From NCBI GenBank assembly GCA_900767375.1, contig CAAFYX010000146.1, positions 1 through 17,556 of the forward strand: DNA of 17,556 bases, written 5' to 3'. Every line of letters begins with the position of its first letter. Within the stretch, counting starts at the first letter, position 1. A model generated the notes under the pieces. That model made no database searches and was not told the DNA's origin. It saw only the letters and a program-made list of their open reading frames with translations. Position numbers and translations under genes: made by a program. The DNA comes from Rikenellaceae bacterium. GTDB lineage: Bacteria > Bacteroidota > Bacteroidia > Bacteroidales > UBA932. This document shows positions 1-7,131 of the stretch, one piece after another.

Positions 1-24
1 CCTCCTTATTTTCCCCATATCAAA

Positions 25-52
25 ACTTTTATGAAACGACTTCCATAAAAGT
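25..52. repeat. Inverted repeat in the leading non-coding stretch
   Basis: ACTTTTATG (25-33) is perfectly repeated in inverse orientation (44-52), giving a 9-bp stem with a 10-base loop. On the minus strand the stem is followed by only a short T run, so it could be a weak terminator for a gene to the right or an unrelated palindrome. The surrounding positions 1-148 are AT-rich and show no convincing gene on either strand. Confidence 0.4.
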
Positions 53-148
53 AGATATAAGTATCAATGTATCAAATTGTTATACAGGGTTTCACCAACC
101 GAAAATGTCCATTATACCCAAATATGGTCAAGAAAACGCCATAAACAG

Positions 149-186
149 AAAAAGAAAAACGCCCTGCAACTATTTGCAAGGCGTTT
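149..186 (-). terminator. Rho-independent terminator of tRNA-Gly
   Basis: AAACGCC (157-163) pairs with GGCGTTT (180-186). After one mismatch TGCAA (165-169) pairs with TTGCA (174-178) around a four-base loop. On the minus strand the stem is followed by TTCTTTTT, the U-rich tail expected just downstream of the tRNA gene that ends at 201. On the plus strand a run of eight T follows at 192-199, so the hairpin could also terminate transcription coming from the left. Confidence 0.8.
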
Positions 187-200
187 GATTGTTTTTTTTG

Positions 201-273
201 AGCGGAAAACGGGGCTCGGACCCGCGACCTTAACCTTGGCAAGGTTACGCTCTACCAACTGAGCTATTTCCGC
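201..273 (-). tRNA. tRNA-Gly, anticodon GCC
   Basis: Read on the minus strand, this 73-base stretch folds into a full cloverleaf. The acceptor stem is GCGGAAA with TTTCCGC. The D-stem is GCTC/GAGC with a loop that keeps GG. The anticodon stem is TAACC/GGTTA around TTGCCAA, which places GCC as the anticodon and so reads glycine codons GGC and GGU. The T-stem is GCGGG/CCCGT. The discriminator base is U, as is usual for bacterial tRNA-Gly, and the 3' CCA is not encoded. The T-loop reads TCCGAGC, so the position normally occupied by U55 is C. The gene has its own promoter at 284-314 and a hairpin terminator at 149-186, so it is probably a single-gene transcript. Confidence 0.95.
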
Positions 274-283
274 GTTGGGACTA

Positions 284-314
284 CAAAGGTACGAAGATTT
301 TTGTAGTATCCAAA
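284..314 (-). promoter_or_regulatory. Bacteroidota-type promoter for tRNA-Gly
   Basis: On the minus strand TTTG (311-314) is followed after 19 bases by TACCTTTG (284-291), a perfect match to the -33/-7 consensus TTTG/TAnnTTTG of the Bacteroidota housekeeping sigma factor. Initiation about six bases downstream would fall just ahead of the tRNA 5' end at 273. A short inverted repeat, CTACAAA (281-287) and TTTGTAG (300-306), overlaps the element. Confidence 0.75.
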
Positions 315-338
315 TATTTTCCTAAAAATTTTCAAAAA

Positions 339-1373
339 TTATACCTCGATGGAGGTATTGAACTCCTTGAGGAATCTCATGTCGTTCTCGAAGTAGTGGC
401 GGAGGTCGTTGACCCTCCACTTGAGCATGGCGATGCGCTCAAGGCCCATGCCGAATGCGAAGCCGGAATATTTCTTCGAATCGATGCCGCTTGCCTCCAG
501 GACGTTAGGATCCACCATACCGCAGCCGAGGATCTCGAGCCAGCCGGTACCCTTGCAGATGTTGCAGCCCTTTCCGTGGCAGATGTTGCAGCTCACGTCC
601 ACCTCGGCTGAAGGCTCGGTGAACGGGAAGTATGAAGGGCGCATTCTGATCTCGGTCTCAGGTCCGAACATTTCGCGGGCGAAAAGAAGGATGGCCTGCT
701 TCAGGTCTGCGAAAGTCACATCCTCATCGATATAGAGACCTTCCACCTGATGGAAGATGCAGTGTGCGCGTGCGCTGATGGCCTCGTTCCTGAACACACG
801 GCCCGGACAGATGACGCGGATAGGGAGCTTCATCGACTCCATGGCGCGTACCTGTACGGAAGAAGTGTGGGTACGGAGAAGAAGAGGATTAGGATGTCCT
901 GCAGATACGAAGAAAGTGTCCTGCATGTCGCGTGCAGGGTGGTTCAGAGGGAAGTTCAGGGCCTCGAACACATGATAGTCATCCTCGATCTCCGGTCCTT
1001 CGGCCACGTCGTAGCCGAACTTGCGGAAGATATCCACGATCTCCTGGCGGACGATGGATACAGGATGGCGGGAGCCCAGCTCGAAAGCATCGCCCGGCAT
1101 GGAAAGGTCCTTCTTAGGACCGTCGGATGCCTCTTCGCCTCCCATGGAGTCCTTCAGCGCCTCGATCCTGGCCTGGGCAGCCTGCTTCAGGTCATTGAGA
1201 GCCTTTCCGAACTCCTTCTTCATTTCCTTGTCCATGGAGCGGAACTCGTCGAAGAGGGCGGTCACTTCGCCCTTCTTTCCGAGGAAATGCACTCTGGCGT
1301 CCTCGACGTCCTTCTGGGTCTTGCACTTGAGCTCATTGAGTTCAGCGAGGATCTGTTCTATCTTTTCTTTCAT
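339..1373 (-). CDS. pheS: Phenylalanine-tRNA ligase, alpha subunit
   Basis: This is the catalytic subunit of the (alpha-beta)2 phenylalanyl-tRNA synthetase, which attaches phenylalanine to tRNA-Phe in the cytoplasm. The 344-residue product has the usual length. Residues 1-85 are highly charged and helical, the coiled-coil tRNA-binding arm. The class II catalytic core follows: GSRHP at 100-104, motif 2 around GRVFRNEAIS (191-200) and HQVEG (208-212), and motif 3 as GMGLERIAML (308-317). An insert holds two CxxC pairs (C262/C265 and C270/C273), a possible metal knuckle that I recall from other Bacteroidota PheS proteins but not from the E. coli enzyme. pheT is not in the window, so the two subunits are encoded apart. 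A -7 element lies upstream at 1396-1403; transcripts from the gene upstream (34-base gap) may also read in. Confidence 0.97.
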   Translation of the reverse strand: MKEKIEQILAELNELKCKTQKDVEDARVHFLGKKGEVTALFDEFRSMDKEMKKEFGKALNDLKQAAQARIEALKDSMGGEEASDGPKKDLSMPGDAFELGSRHPVSIVRQEIVDIFRKFGYDVAEGPEIEDDYHVFEALNFPLNHPARDMQDTFFVSAGHPNPLLLRTHTSSVQVRAMESMKLPIRVICPGRVFRNEAISARAHCIFHQVEGLYIDEDVTFADLKQAILLFAREMFGPETEIRMRPSYFPFTEPSAEVDVSCNICHGKGCNICKGTGWLEILGCGMVDPNVLEASGIDSKKYSGFAFGMGLERIAMLKWRVNDLRHYFENDMRFLKEFNTSIEV

Positions 1374-1395
1374 ATCGTTTCGGATTTAAATCCTA

Positions 1396-1428
1396 CAAAA
1401 ATAGTCATTATTTTTGAGACTTCGCCAA
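1396..1428 (-). promoter_or_regulatory. Candidate promoter of pheS
   Basis: TATTTTTG (minus strand, 1396-1403) is a perfect TAnnTTTG -7 element 22 bases ahead of the pheS ATG. A weak -33 candidate, TTGG (1425-1428), sits 21 bases further up, inside the 3' end of the preceding gene. The -7 match is good and the -33 poor. Confidence 0.45.
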
Positions 1429-1830
1429 TCTCTTGTCGCGATTCTTCTTGTCCCGCGCAGCACCGCTCTTCAGATACTTCGCCCACTGCTCCTCATTGAA
1501 GATCTTCTCGTAGGCGTAGTATATCTTGTCCATCCAGCGCAGACGGGCATCCTCGTAGATGTCCATATTCGTCACCTTCTGGCGCGCAAGTGTGGCGAAA
1601 TCGTCCTGGACAGCCTTCAGGTCGTGGGTCAGGATGGAGTCCACGTAGAAAATCTGGGCATCGTCGAGGTCCAGCAGGTTCGTCAGACGCTCGACTTCCC
1701 TGTCGACGGACTCATAGAGTTTCTCCTCGGCTTCCTTCTGGGCCTGGGCCGGGTCCTGGGCTGCAGCGGACAGGGAGAACATCCCGAGCATCATCGCGCA
1801 GCAGACAAATGGGCGAATAATTGAACGCAT
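1408..1830 (-). CDS. Small exported helical protein of unknown function
   Basis: The predicted product has 140 residues. The ATG at 1830 is chosen because a signal peptide begins there: positive residues at the start, a hydrophobic stretch (roughly residues 8-20) and a likely cleavage site after SAAAQ. An in-frame upstream ATG at 1869 would add 13 residues ahead of the signal and lies upstream of the predicted transcription start. The mature part is charged and predicted helical, with a segment around residues 50-70 (LTNLLDLDDAQIFYVDSIL) and a region ending EEQWAKYLK (113-121). The pattern of 'residue pairs then Q...' and a final 'E-Q-W-x-K-Y' loosely recalls periplasmic Spy/CpxP-like LTxxQ proteins, but this is only a resemblance. 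The C-terminus is lysine/arginine-rich. It lies upstream of pheS in the same direction, with a 34-base gap, and has its own promoter candidate at 1867-1874. Confidence 0.75.
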   Translation of the reverse strand: MRSIIRPFVCCAMMLGMFSLSAAAQDPAQAQKEAEEKLYESVDREVERLTNLLDLDDAQIFYVDSILTHDLKAVQDDFATLARQKVTNMDIYEDARLRWMDKIYYAYEKIFNEEQWAKYLKSGAARDKKNRDKRLAKSQK

Positions 1831-1846
1831 AACCGGTAAAATTTGG

Positions 1847-1854
1847 TAGATTTG
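1847..1854 (+). promoter_or_regulatory. -7 promoter element for the amidohydrolase operon
   Basis: TAGATTTG matches TAnnTTTG perfectly, 47 bases ahead of the ATG at 1902. A possible -33 TTG lies at 1821-1823, with a somewhat long spacer. The predicted start of transcription is near 1861, almost the same place as that of the opposing promoter. Confidence 0.45.
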
Positions 1855-1866
1855 TATGTTGATTGA

Positions 1867-1874
1867 CAAAAGTA
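1867..1874 (-). promoter_or_regulatory. -7 promoter element for the small exported protein
   Basis: On the minus strand TACTTTTG is a perfect TAnnTTTG. A TTG about 20 bases upstream could serve as -33. Initiation near 1860 gives a leader of about 30 bases to the ATG at 1830, which supports that start over the one at 1869. Confidence 0.45.
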
Positions 1875-1901
1875 ATTAATTATCCCGCAACTAGCAAGCG
1901 T

Positions 1902-2786
1902 ATGACCATCATTGATGCCCACTCCCATCTCTGGCTCAGGCAGGACACCGTCGTCGACGGGCAGAGGATTTACCCGCTCGGCAACGGCCGCGCGATGTTC
2001 TTCGGCGAAGAGCGCCAGATGCTCCCGCCGTTCATGACAGACGGCTCGAACACCGCCGAGGTGTTCCTTGCCAATATGAACTACGCCCAGGTCGGCGCGG
2101 CCGTCGTCGTCCAGGAAGTGATCGACGGCAACCAGGACTCCTACCTCGCGGATGTCCAGCGCCGCTATCCCGGCCGCTTCTTCTGCTGCGCGCTCAAGGA
2201 CATTGACCATGACCCCCTGACCGTCCCTGCGGGCTTCAAGGGTGTCGCCGTCCCGGGCCACCGCGCCCACCGCGCACTGAACTCCGAGGAGATGATGGCG
2301 TTCTTCAAGCAATTGGAAACCAATAAGATAATCCTTTCAATGTGCCTGGCGGACGATGCCGCCCAGATAGCGCAGATGCGCGAGGTCATCGAGGAGTGCC
2401 CGGAACTGAAAATCGCCATCGGCCATTTCGGAATGGTCACCACCGGGCACTGGATGGATCAGATAAGGCTTGCGGAAGCGAAGAACGTCAGCGTCGAGAG
2501 CGGCGGCATCACCTGGCTCTTCAACAGCGAGTTCTACCCTTACCCTTCTGCCATCAGAGCCATCCGTGAAGCCGCCGATGCAGTGGGCTGGGACAAGCTG
2601 ATGTGGGGCAGCGACTACCCGCGCACCATCTGCGCCATCACCTATAGAATGAGCTACGACTTCATCACGAAGTCCACGGAGCTCACCCCTGCGCAGAAGG
2701 AAGCCTTCCTCGGCCTCAATGCCGCGAAGTTCTACGGCTTCCACGACCTGCCGGACCTCCCGTACATAAAGAACATGTCAGAATAA
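1902..2786 (+). CDS. Amidohydrolase-2 family metal-dependent hydrolase, possibly a sugar lactonase
   Basis: The 294-residue protein is of the amidohydrolase 2 (TIM-barrel) family. Metal-ligand motifs are visible in the right order: DAHSH at 5-9 (the HxH of strand 1), GHFG with H175, and WGSDYP with D238, followed by the typical C-terminal GLNAAKFYGF (271-280). There is no signal peptide, so it is cytoplasmic. The family includes L-fuconolactone and L-rhamnonolactone hydrolases (COG3618) as well as decarboxylases. The next gene, 12 bases on, encodes a zinc-dependent sugar/polyol-type dehydrogenase, so a dehydrogenase-lactonase pair oxidising a free sugar such as fucose is a reasonable inference but not proven. 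The ATG at 1902 is chosen because the metal motif must sit at the extreme N-terminus; a TTG at 1863 would add 13 unconserved-looking residues. Confidence 0.85.
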   Translation: MTIIDAHSHLWLRQDTVVDGQRIYPLGNGRAMFFGEERQMLPPFMTDGSNTAEVFLANMNYAQVGAAVVVQEVIDGNQDSYLADVQRRYPGRFFCCALKDIDHDPLTVPAGFKGVAVPGHRAHRALNSEEMMAFFKQLETNKIILSMCLADDAAQIAQMREVIEECPELKIAIGHFGMVTTGHWMDQIRLAEAKNVSVESGGITWLFNSEFYPYPSAIRAIREAADAVGWDKLMWGSDYPRTICAITYRMSYDFITKSTELTPAQKEAFLGLNAAKFYGFHDLPDLPYIKNMSE

Positions 2787-2798
2787 AAACACAGTACA

Positions 2799-3815
2799 AT
2801 GAAAGCTATTCAAATACCCGCCGCAGGACAGATAGTCCCGGTCAATATCGACGCCCCGGTGCTCGGCGCCGGTGAAGTTCTCCTCAAGATGGAATACGTG
2901 GGCTTCTGCGGTTCCGACCTCAACACCTGGCGCGGAGCCAACGCCCTCGCCAAGAGCCCGGTGATCCCCGGCCACGAAATCGGCGCTGTCATTGAAAGCG
3001 TCGCCGACGATGTCCCGGCGTTCCTCAAGCCCGGAATGATCGTCACTGTCAATCCTTACACCGCCTGCGGGACCTGCCCGTCCTGCCGCCGCGGCCGCCC
3101 GAACGCCTGCCGTAACAATGAAACCCTCGGCGTCCAGCGCGACGGTGCCATGCGCGAGTATATGGCTATCCCTTGGCAGAAAGTCATCCCGGCGGAGGGT
3201 TTGACCACAAAGCAGTCCGCCATCGTGGAGCCGATGAGCGTCGGTTTCCATGCAGTGTCCAGAGGACAGGTCACAGACATTGACACAGTTATGGTGATCG
3301 GCTGCGGAATGGTGGGTCTGGGCGCTGTCGTCCGTGCGGCACTGCGCGGAGCCAGAGTGATCGCCGCCGACCTTGACGACGAGAAGCTCGCTATCGCGAA
3401 GGAGATGGGTGCGGCCTACGCGCTGAACACCATGTCCGCGGATTTTGCAGAAAAGCTCGCTGAGATCACCGGCGGTGACGGCCCGGACGTAGTCATCGAG
3501 GCCGTCGGAAGCCCTGTCACCTACCGCCTCGCAGTGGACTGCGTGGCGTTCACGGGCCGCGTGGTCTGCATCGGCTACTCTAAGAACGAGGTCACCTTCC
3601 AGACCAAGCTTTTCGTACAGAAAGAGCTCGACATCCGCGGCTCCCGCAACGCCGAGCCTTCTGATTTCAAGGCGGTGATCAATTATCTTACAAAGGGCAC
3701 CTGCCCTGAGGACAAGCTCATCAGCCGTGTCATCGGCCCTGATGAGGCCGCTCAGGCGATGGAATACTGGTCCCAGAATCCCGGAAAGGTCTTCCGTATC
3801 CTCATGAAGTTTTGA
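2799..3815 (+). CDS. Zinc-dependent medium-chain dehydrogenase (sugar/polyol or threonine dehydrogenase-like)
   Basis: The 338-residue protein is a complete MDR-family alcohol dehydrogenase. The catalytic zinc ligands are C37 (FCGSD) and H59-E60 (PGHE). The structural zinc lobe has C90, C93, C96 and C104. The Rossmann fold has GCGMVG (168-173), with an acidic residue (D191) at the end of the second strand, which favours NAD over NADP. Such enzymes oxidise secondary alcohols or sugar hydroxyls, and annotations such as galactitol-1-phosphate, sorbitol, threonine or L-fucose dehydrogenase all fall in this group; the sequence alone does not decide. It follows the amidohydrolase by 12 bases and is surely co-transcribed with it, suggesting sequential steps: sugar to lactone, lactone to acid. 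Confidence 0.88.
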   Translation: MKAIQIPAAGQIVPVNIDAPVLGAGEVLLKMEYVGFCGSDLNTWRGANALAKSPVIPGHEIGAVIESVADDVPAFLKPGMIVTVNPYTACGTCPSCRRGRPNACRNNETLGVQRDGAMREYMAIPWQKVIPAEGLTTKQSAIVEPMSVGFHAVSRGQVTDIDTVMVIGCGMVGLGAVVRAALRGARVIAADLDDEKLAIAKEMGAAYALNTMSADFAEKLAEITGGDGPDVVIEAVGSPVTYRLAVDCVAFTGRVVCIGYSKNEVTFQTKLFVQKELDIRGSRNAEPSDFKAVINYLTKGTCPEDKLISRVIGPDEAAQAMEYWSQNPGKVFRILMKF

Positions 3816-3842
3816 AAGTTCGGATAATTAGTTGTATATTCG
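3811..3842 (+). promoter_or_regulatory. Promoter for the sensor kinase gene
   Basis: TTTG (3811-3814), which overlaps the stop codon of the dehydrogenase gene, is followed after 20 bases by TATATTCG (3835-3842), a one-mismatch TAnnTTTG. Start of transcription near 3849 leaves a leader of about 18 bases to the GTG start at 3867. The kinase can therefore be expressed apart from the two enzymes. Confidence 0.5.
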
Positions 3843-3866
3843 CTCGTTACCGAAAAAATCCGTCCC

Positions 3867-6800
3867 GTGAAAAGAATATTGCTGCTGACTTTATTGGCGG
3901 TCCTGACTAATATTTGCGCCGTCTCCCAGAGTTACTCTTTCGTAACTTTGAGCCCGGATCAGGGCTTCCCGTCCAAGGTCAACAGCATTGTGGTCCAGCC
4001 TCACGGATACGCAGTCCTCGGTTCCGATGACGGCCTTTACTGCTATCTGGGCAATGGATCCGTAGTTTCGTATGAGTCCTTGGGCAAGCTCGGCCAGTCA
4101 GGCAACTATGTCACCGACCTTTATTATGATGACATGGATTATGTCTGGTGTCTGACCGACCACGGCTTCTTTGCATGGAAGGTTCCTTATGACGGCAGCG
4201 ACCCCGATGTCATCATCGGCCCCAAGGACGTAAACGTCTACTCCGTCTTCAGTTACGGCAAGGAAGTATTCTTCGGCGGAGAGAGCTGCCTCTGGAAATA
4301 TGACCATAAGTCGAAGTCATTTGCAAAGGTCGTCACTCTCGACCGCGACGAGGACTTCGACATCTCCAGCATCCTTTTCGCCTTCTACCACGACCAGGAG
4401 GTCCTTATCCTCTTCAACAAGTTCGGCAGGGTATTCCACCTTTTCTACCTCGCGACCGGAGAAGTCCGGACCTTCTTCAAGTCCGGCTTCTGGTCCGACG
4501 AGTACTTCGCCGCCTTCACGGACTCCCAGTCCCGCCTCTGGCTCTCCGATTTCGGCCACGGAGTCAACTGCATTGACCTGGACGGAAACCTCCTCTATCA
4601 CTACGACACCTCGAACTCGGGACTCAGCTCGAACATTGTCCTGTGCTTCGCCGAGCGTGAGGGAAGGATCTGGATGGGCACGGACGGTGGCGGCATCAGC
4701 ATCCTCGACCCCGGCACCGGCACTTTCCAGGTGCTGAACCACAAGGAGAACGACCCTTATTCTCTCCCGTCCTCCACCATCACTTCCATCTTCTGCGACC
4801 ATAACGGATATCTCTGGTGCGGACGCCCGCACGGAGGAGCCATCATCATAAACCAGCCTCTCATCGAGAGCTTCAATACCTCAGACACCAGCCCGTTCAC
4901 AGGCAACGGTGGCGTCAGCGCCCTCTTCCAGAGCGGCCCCGATGACCGGATCTGGGTAGGGACGAACGGCTCCGGCCTGATGTCCTTCAACCCGCAGGAA
5001 GGCAGCTTCACCCCGTACCCGTCCACGGCAGGGATGCATATCTACTCCATCGCTTCAGTCGATGCCGACCGCCTGGCCCTCTCCTGCCCTAACAAAGGCT
5101 TCTACACCTTCAACAGGCACAACGGCACCATCGCGCCGTCCAAGCTCATCACCGATGTAAAGAACTATTATCTTATCAATGGCGAAGGCGCCTGCGTCGA
5201 CAACGACGCCGAGGGGCGCCTCCTGATATTTTCGAATAACATCCGCCGCTACGATGCCCGCACGGGGCTGCTTGAAGAGTTCAGCATCAGCTCCGCCGGC
5301 ATCAAAGGTAACCTCCGCACCGTTTCCGGAAGCCAGTGCCGCTATCTCTGGGACAACACCCATCTCTACGAGTGGGATGAAACCGCCGAAAGCCGCCTGA
5401 GGGTTCTGTACGACTTCGGCGAAGCCGTGACCCTGCGCGGCTGCGTCATCGGCCCGGACGGTCTCCTCTGGCTCGCCTCCGCCCACAGCCTCGGGCGCTT
5501 CAACCTTGAAACCCTCGAAGCCGACTTCGGCAACCTCCATTTCGACTCCGTCATCCAGTCAGTTCTGTGCGACACTGACGGCCACTTCTGGCTGGGCACC
5601 CGCAACAACCTCTACGGCTTCTTCAGCGAGGACCACACGATGGTCCCGCTCTCCGACATCGACGGGGTCTATGACAATGAATACATCCCTAACGCCAAGC
5701 TTGTCGCGGCCAACGGCGATGTCTACCTCGGCGGCACGAACAGCCTCGTCCGCATCCGCTCCGGCTTCGCCCAGGCGGTATCCTCCGAGTCGGTGGTCCA
5801 CCTCTACAAGATGTACGTTGACGGGGAAATGGTCCCTAACGTCAGGCATCTGACCATCTCCCACAAGCACAACCACATCGACCTTCTGCTCAGCACCAGG
5901 TCTGACAATATCCTCGAAACCAAGCGTTTCGAAGTCCTCATCGAAGGCGGCGGCAACACCATCTCAGAGCGGCTCGAGACCACTCCGTCCATCCACCTTC
6001 CGACGCTCACTTCCGGCCACTACACCGTGAAAGCCTCCTGCACCGGCACTTCGGGCCAGTGGACCCCGATGACCACAGTCCTCGAATTCAATGTGGACAA
6101 GCCTTGGTACAGGACCTCTCTCTTCTTTTTGAACCTTTCACTTCTCATTATAGCGATTCTCTGTTATATCATCCTTTCAAGGCGCAAGATAGCGATGGAG
6201 AGGAAGGACAAGGAAAAAGCCCGCATCGCCAACGATATGAAGAGCATGTTCGTCCAGAACATGAGCCACGACATCCGCACCCCTCTGAATGCCATCGTCG
6301 GCTACTCCCAGCTCCTCGGCCTTGACGACAGTCTGACCGAAGAGGAGCGCAGCGAGTTCGTCGGATACATCGAAGGCAGCGCCGACATGCTGTCAATGCT
6401 GGTCGATGACGTGCTCAGCATGTCCGACATCGAGCAGGGCAACTACGCCATCGCGATGACGGCCTCCAGCATCAATGAGATCTGCGAAAAGTCCATGAAT
6501 TGCTCGGTGATGCGCGTGCTCGCCGGCGTGAAGATGTACTGCACCTCCGAGGTTGATGACAGCTTCAAGCTCTACACCGATCCACGCCGCGTCCAGCAGA
6601 TCCTGGTCAATTTCCTCACCAATTCCTGCAAGCACACGACCCAGGGCGAGATCCACGTCCACTGTTCCGTTTCCGAGAATCCTGGAATGGTCACCATCTC
6701 CGTCACCGATACCGGCGACGGAGTCCCTAAGGACCTCGCCGACCATATCTTCGAGCGTTTCAAGTCCGGCACCATCGGCGGACACGGAATGGGGCTCAAT

Positions 6801-6905
6801 ATCTGCCGCATCCTTTCCGAGAAACTCGGCGGCTATGTCAGTCTGGACACCTCCTATACCTCAGGCGCCCGCTTCCTCCTCGTCCTTCCGCTTCGGTCCG
6901 AGTAG
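3867..6905 (+). CDS. Membrane sensor histidine kinase with regulator-propeller ectodomain and no receiver or DNA-binding domain
   Basis: The 1012-residue protein starts with GTG; a hydrophobic signal peptide (about 1-20, ending near VSQ) begins immediately. The periplasmic part is a beta-propeller with repeats of the form (I/L)W-x-G-T/S-...-G (LWLSD at 224, IWMGT at 268, LWCGR at 316, IWVGT at 362, LLWLAS at 533, FWLGT at 575), then a Y_Y_Y-type domain (about 680-742) and one membrane helix (about 750-770). Inside the cell are the dimerisation/phosphoacceptor helix with H801 (MSHDIRTPLNA) and an ATPase domain with N-box around N915-N919, DTGDG (948-952), an F-box (IFERF) and GHGMGL (972-977). 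The chain stops right after the ATPase domain. This architecture matches Bacteroides hybrid two-component systems that sense glycan fragments, except that those continue into receiver and AraC-type helix-turn-helix domains, absent here. No response regulator is encoded nearby. The ligand is unknown; the adjacent sugar-oxidation-like genes are candidates for its regulon. Confidence 0.92.
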   Translation: MKRILLLTLLAVLTNICAVSQSYSFVTLSPDQGFPSKVNSIVVQPHGYAVLGSDDGLYCYLGNGSVVSYESLGKLGQSGNYVTDLYYDDMDYVWCLTDHGFFAWKVPYDGSDPDVIIGPKDVNVYSVFSYGKEVFFGGESCLWKYDHKSKSFAKVVTLDRDEDFDISSILFAFYHDQEVLILFNKFGRVFHLFYLATGEVRTFFKSGFWSDEYFAAFTDSQSRLWLSDFGHGVNCIDLDGNLLYHYDTSNSGLSSNIVLCFAEREGRIWMGTDGGGISILDPGTGTFQVLNHKENDPYSLPSSTITSIFCDHNGYLWCGRPHGGAIIINQPLIESFNTSDTSPFTGNGGVSALFQSGPDDRIWVGTNGSGLMSFNPQEGSFTPYPSTAGMHIYSIASVDADRLALSCPNKGFYTFNRHNGTIAPSKLITDVKNYYLINGEGACVDNDAEGRLLIFSNNIRRYDARTGLLEEFSISSAGIKGNLRTVSGSQCRYLWDNTHLYEWDETAESRLRVLYDFGEAVTLRGCVIGPDGLLWLASAHSLGRFNLETLEADFGNLHFDSVIQSVLCDTDGHFWLGTRNNLYGFFSEDHTMVPLSDIDGVYDNEYIPNAKLVAANGDVYLGGTNSLVRIRSGFAQAVSSESVVHLYKMYVDGEMVPNVRHLTISHKHNHIDLLLSTRSDNILETKRFEVLIEGGGNTISERLETTPSIHLPTLTSGHYTVKASCTGTSGQWTPMTTVLEFNVDKPWYRTSLFFLNLSLLIIAILCYIILSRRKIAMERKDKEKARIANDMKSMFVQNMSHDIRTPLNAIVGYSQLLGLDDSLTEEERSEFVGYIEGSADMLSMLVDDVLSMSDIEQGNYAIAMTASSINEICEKSMNCSVMRVLAGVKMYCTSEVDDSFKLYTDPRRVQQILVNFLTNSCKHTTQGEIHVHCSVSENPGMVTISVTDTGDGVPKDLADHIFERFKSGTIGGHGMGLNICRILSEKLGGYVSLDTSYTSGARFLLVLPLRSE

Positions 6906-6935
6906 TCCCATCCGCCTTCGGCCCTTTCCCCTCGT

Positions 6936-6960
6936 AACCTTCGCACTTTTGGCGAAGGTT
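6936..6960. repeat. Hairpin repeat, copy 1 of an AACCTTCG/CGAAGGTT family
   Basis: AACCTTCG (6936-6943) and CGAAGGTT (6953-6960) form a perfect 8-bp stem around a 9-base loop, preceded by GT and followed by AATG. It lies 30 bases after the kinase stop codon. No T-run follows on either strand, so it is not a standard terminator. The same stem recurs at 6988-7012 and 8137-8161. Confidence 0.8.
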
Positions 6961-6975
6961 AATGTGGTTTTGCGA

Positions 6976-7042
6976 CTTTTCTTGCGTAACCTTCGGGCTT
7001 TTCCCGAAGGTTGATGTGTCTATTGTTATGAAAGAATAGGAC
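6976..7042. repeat. Left direct repeat flanking the rpn gene (67 bp)
   Basis: This segment matches 8125-8192 in the same orientation over its whole length, with about six mismatches and one single-base insertion by eye. It contains the hairpin AACCTTCGGG (6988-6997)/CCCGAAGGTT (7003-7012), a perfect 10-bp stem with a 5-base loop. After it comes a conserved tail TGTCTATTGTTATG then AGAATAGGAC, whose CTATT/AATAG can form a second small stem. Between this repeat and the rpn start at 7180 there is only the gene's promoter region. Confidence 0.85.
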
Positions 7043-7131
7043 TGATTTTTAAAAAATTACTGCTGGAGCATTGCGGGAAAACGCCTTTCCAGTGGCCTCA
7101 GACATCGATTCTGAACTTTATCCGTTTCCTT

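Noticed and set aside
77..262. Small plus-strand open frame in the first 300 bases
   Set aside because: It runs through the tRNA terminator and into the tRNA gene, so it is not a real coding region.
750..1499. Open frame of 249 codons on the plus strand opposite pheS
   Set aside because: It is a shadow of pheS and the neighbouring gene, with no domain or initiation signal.
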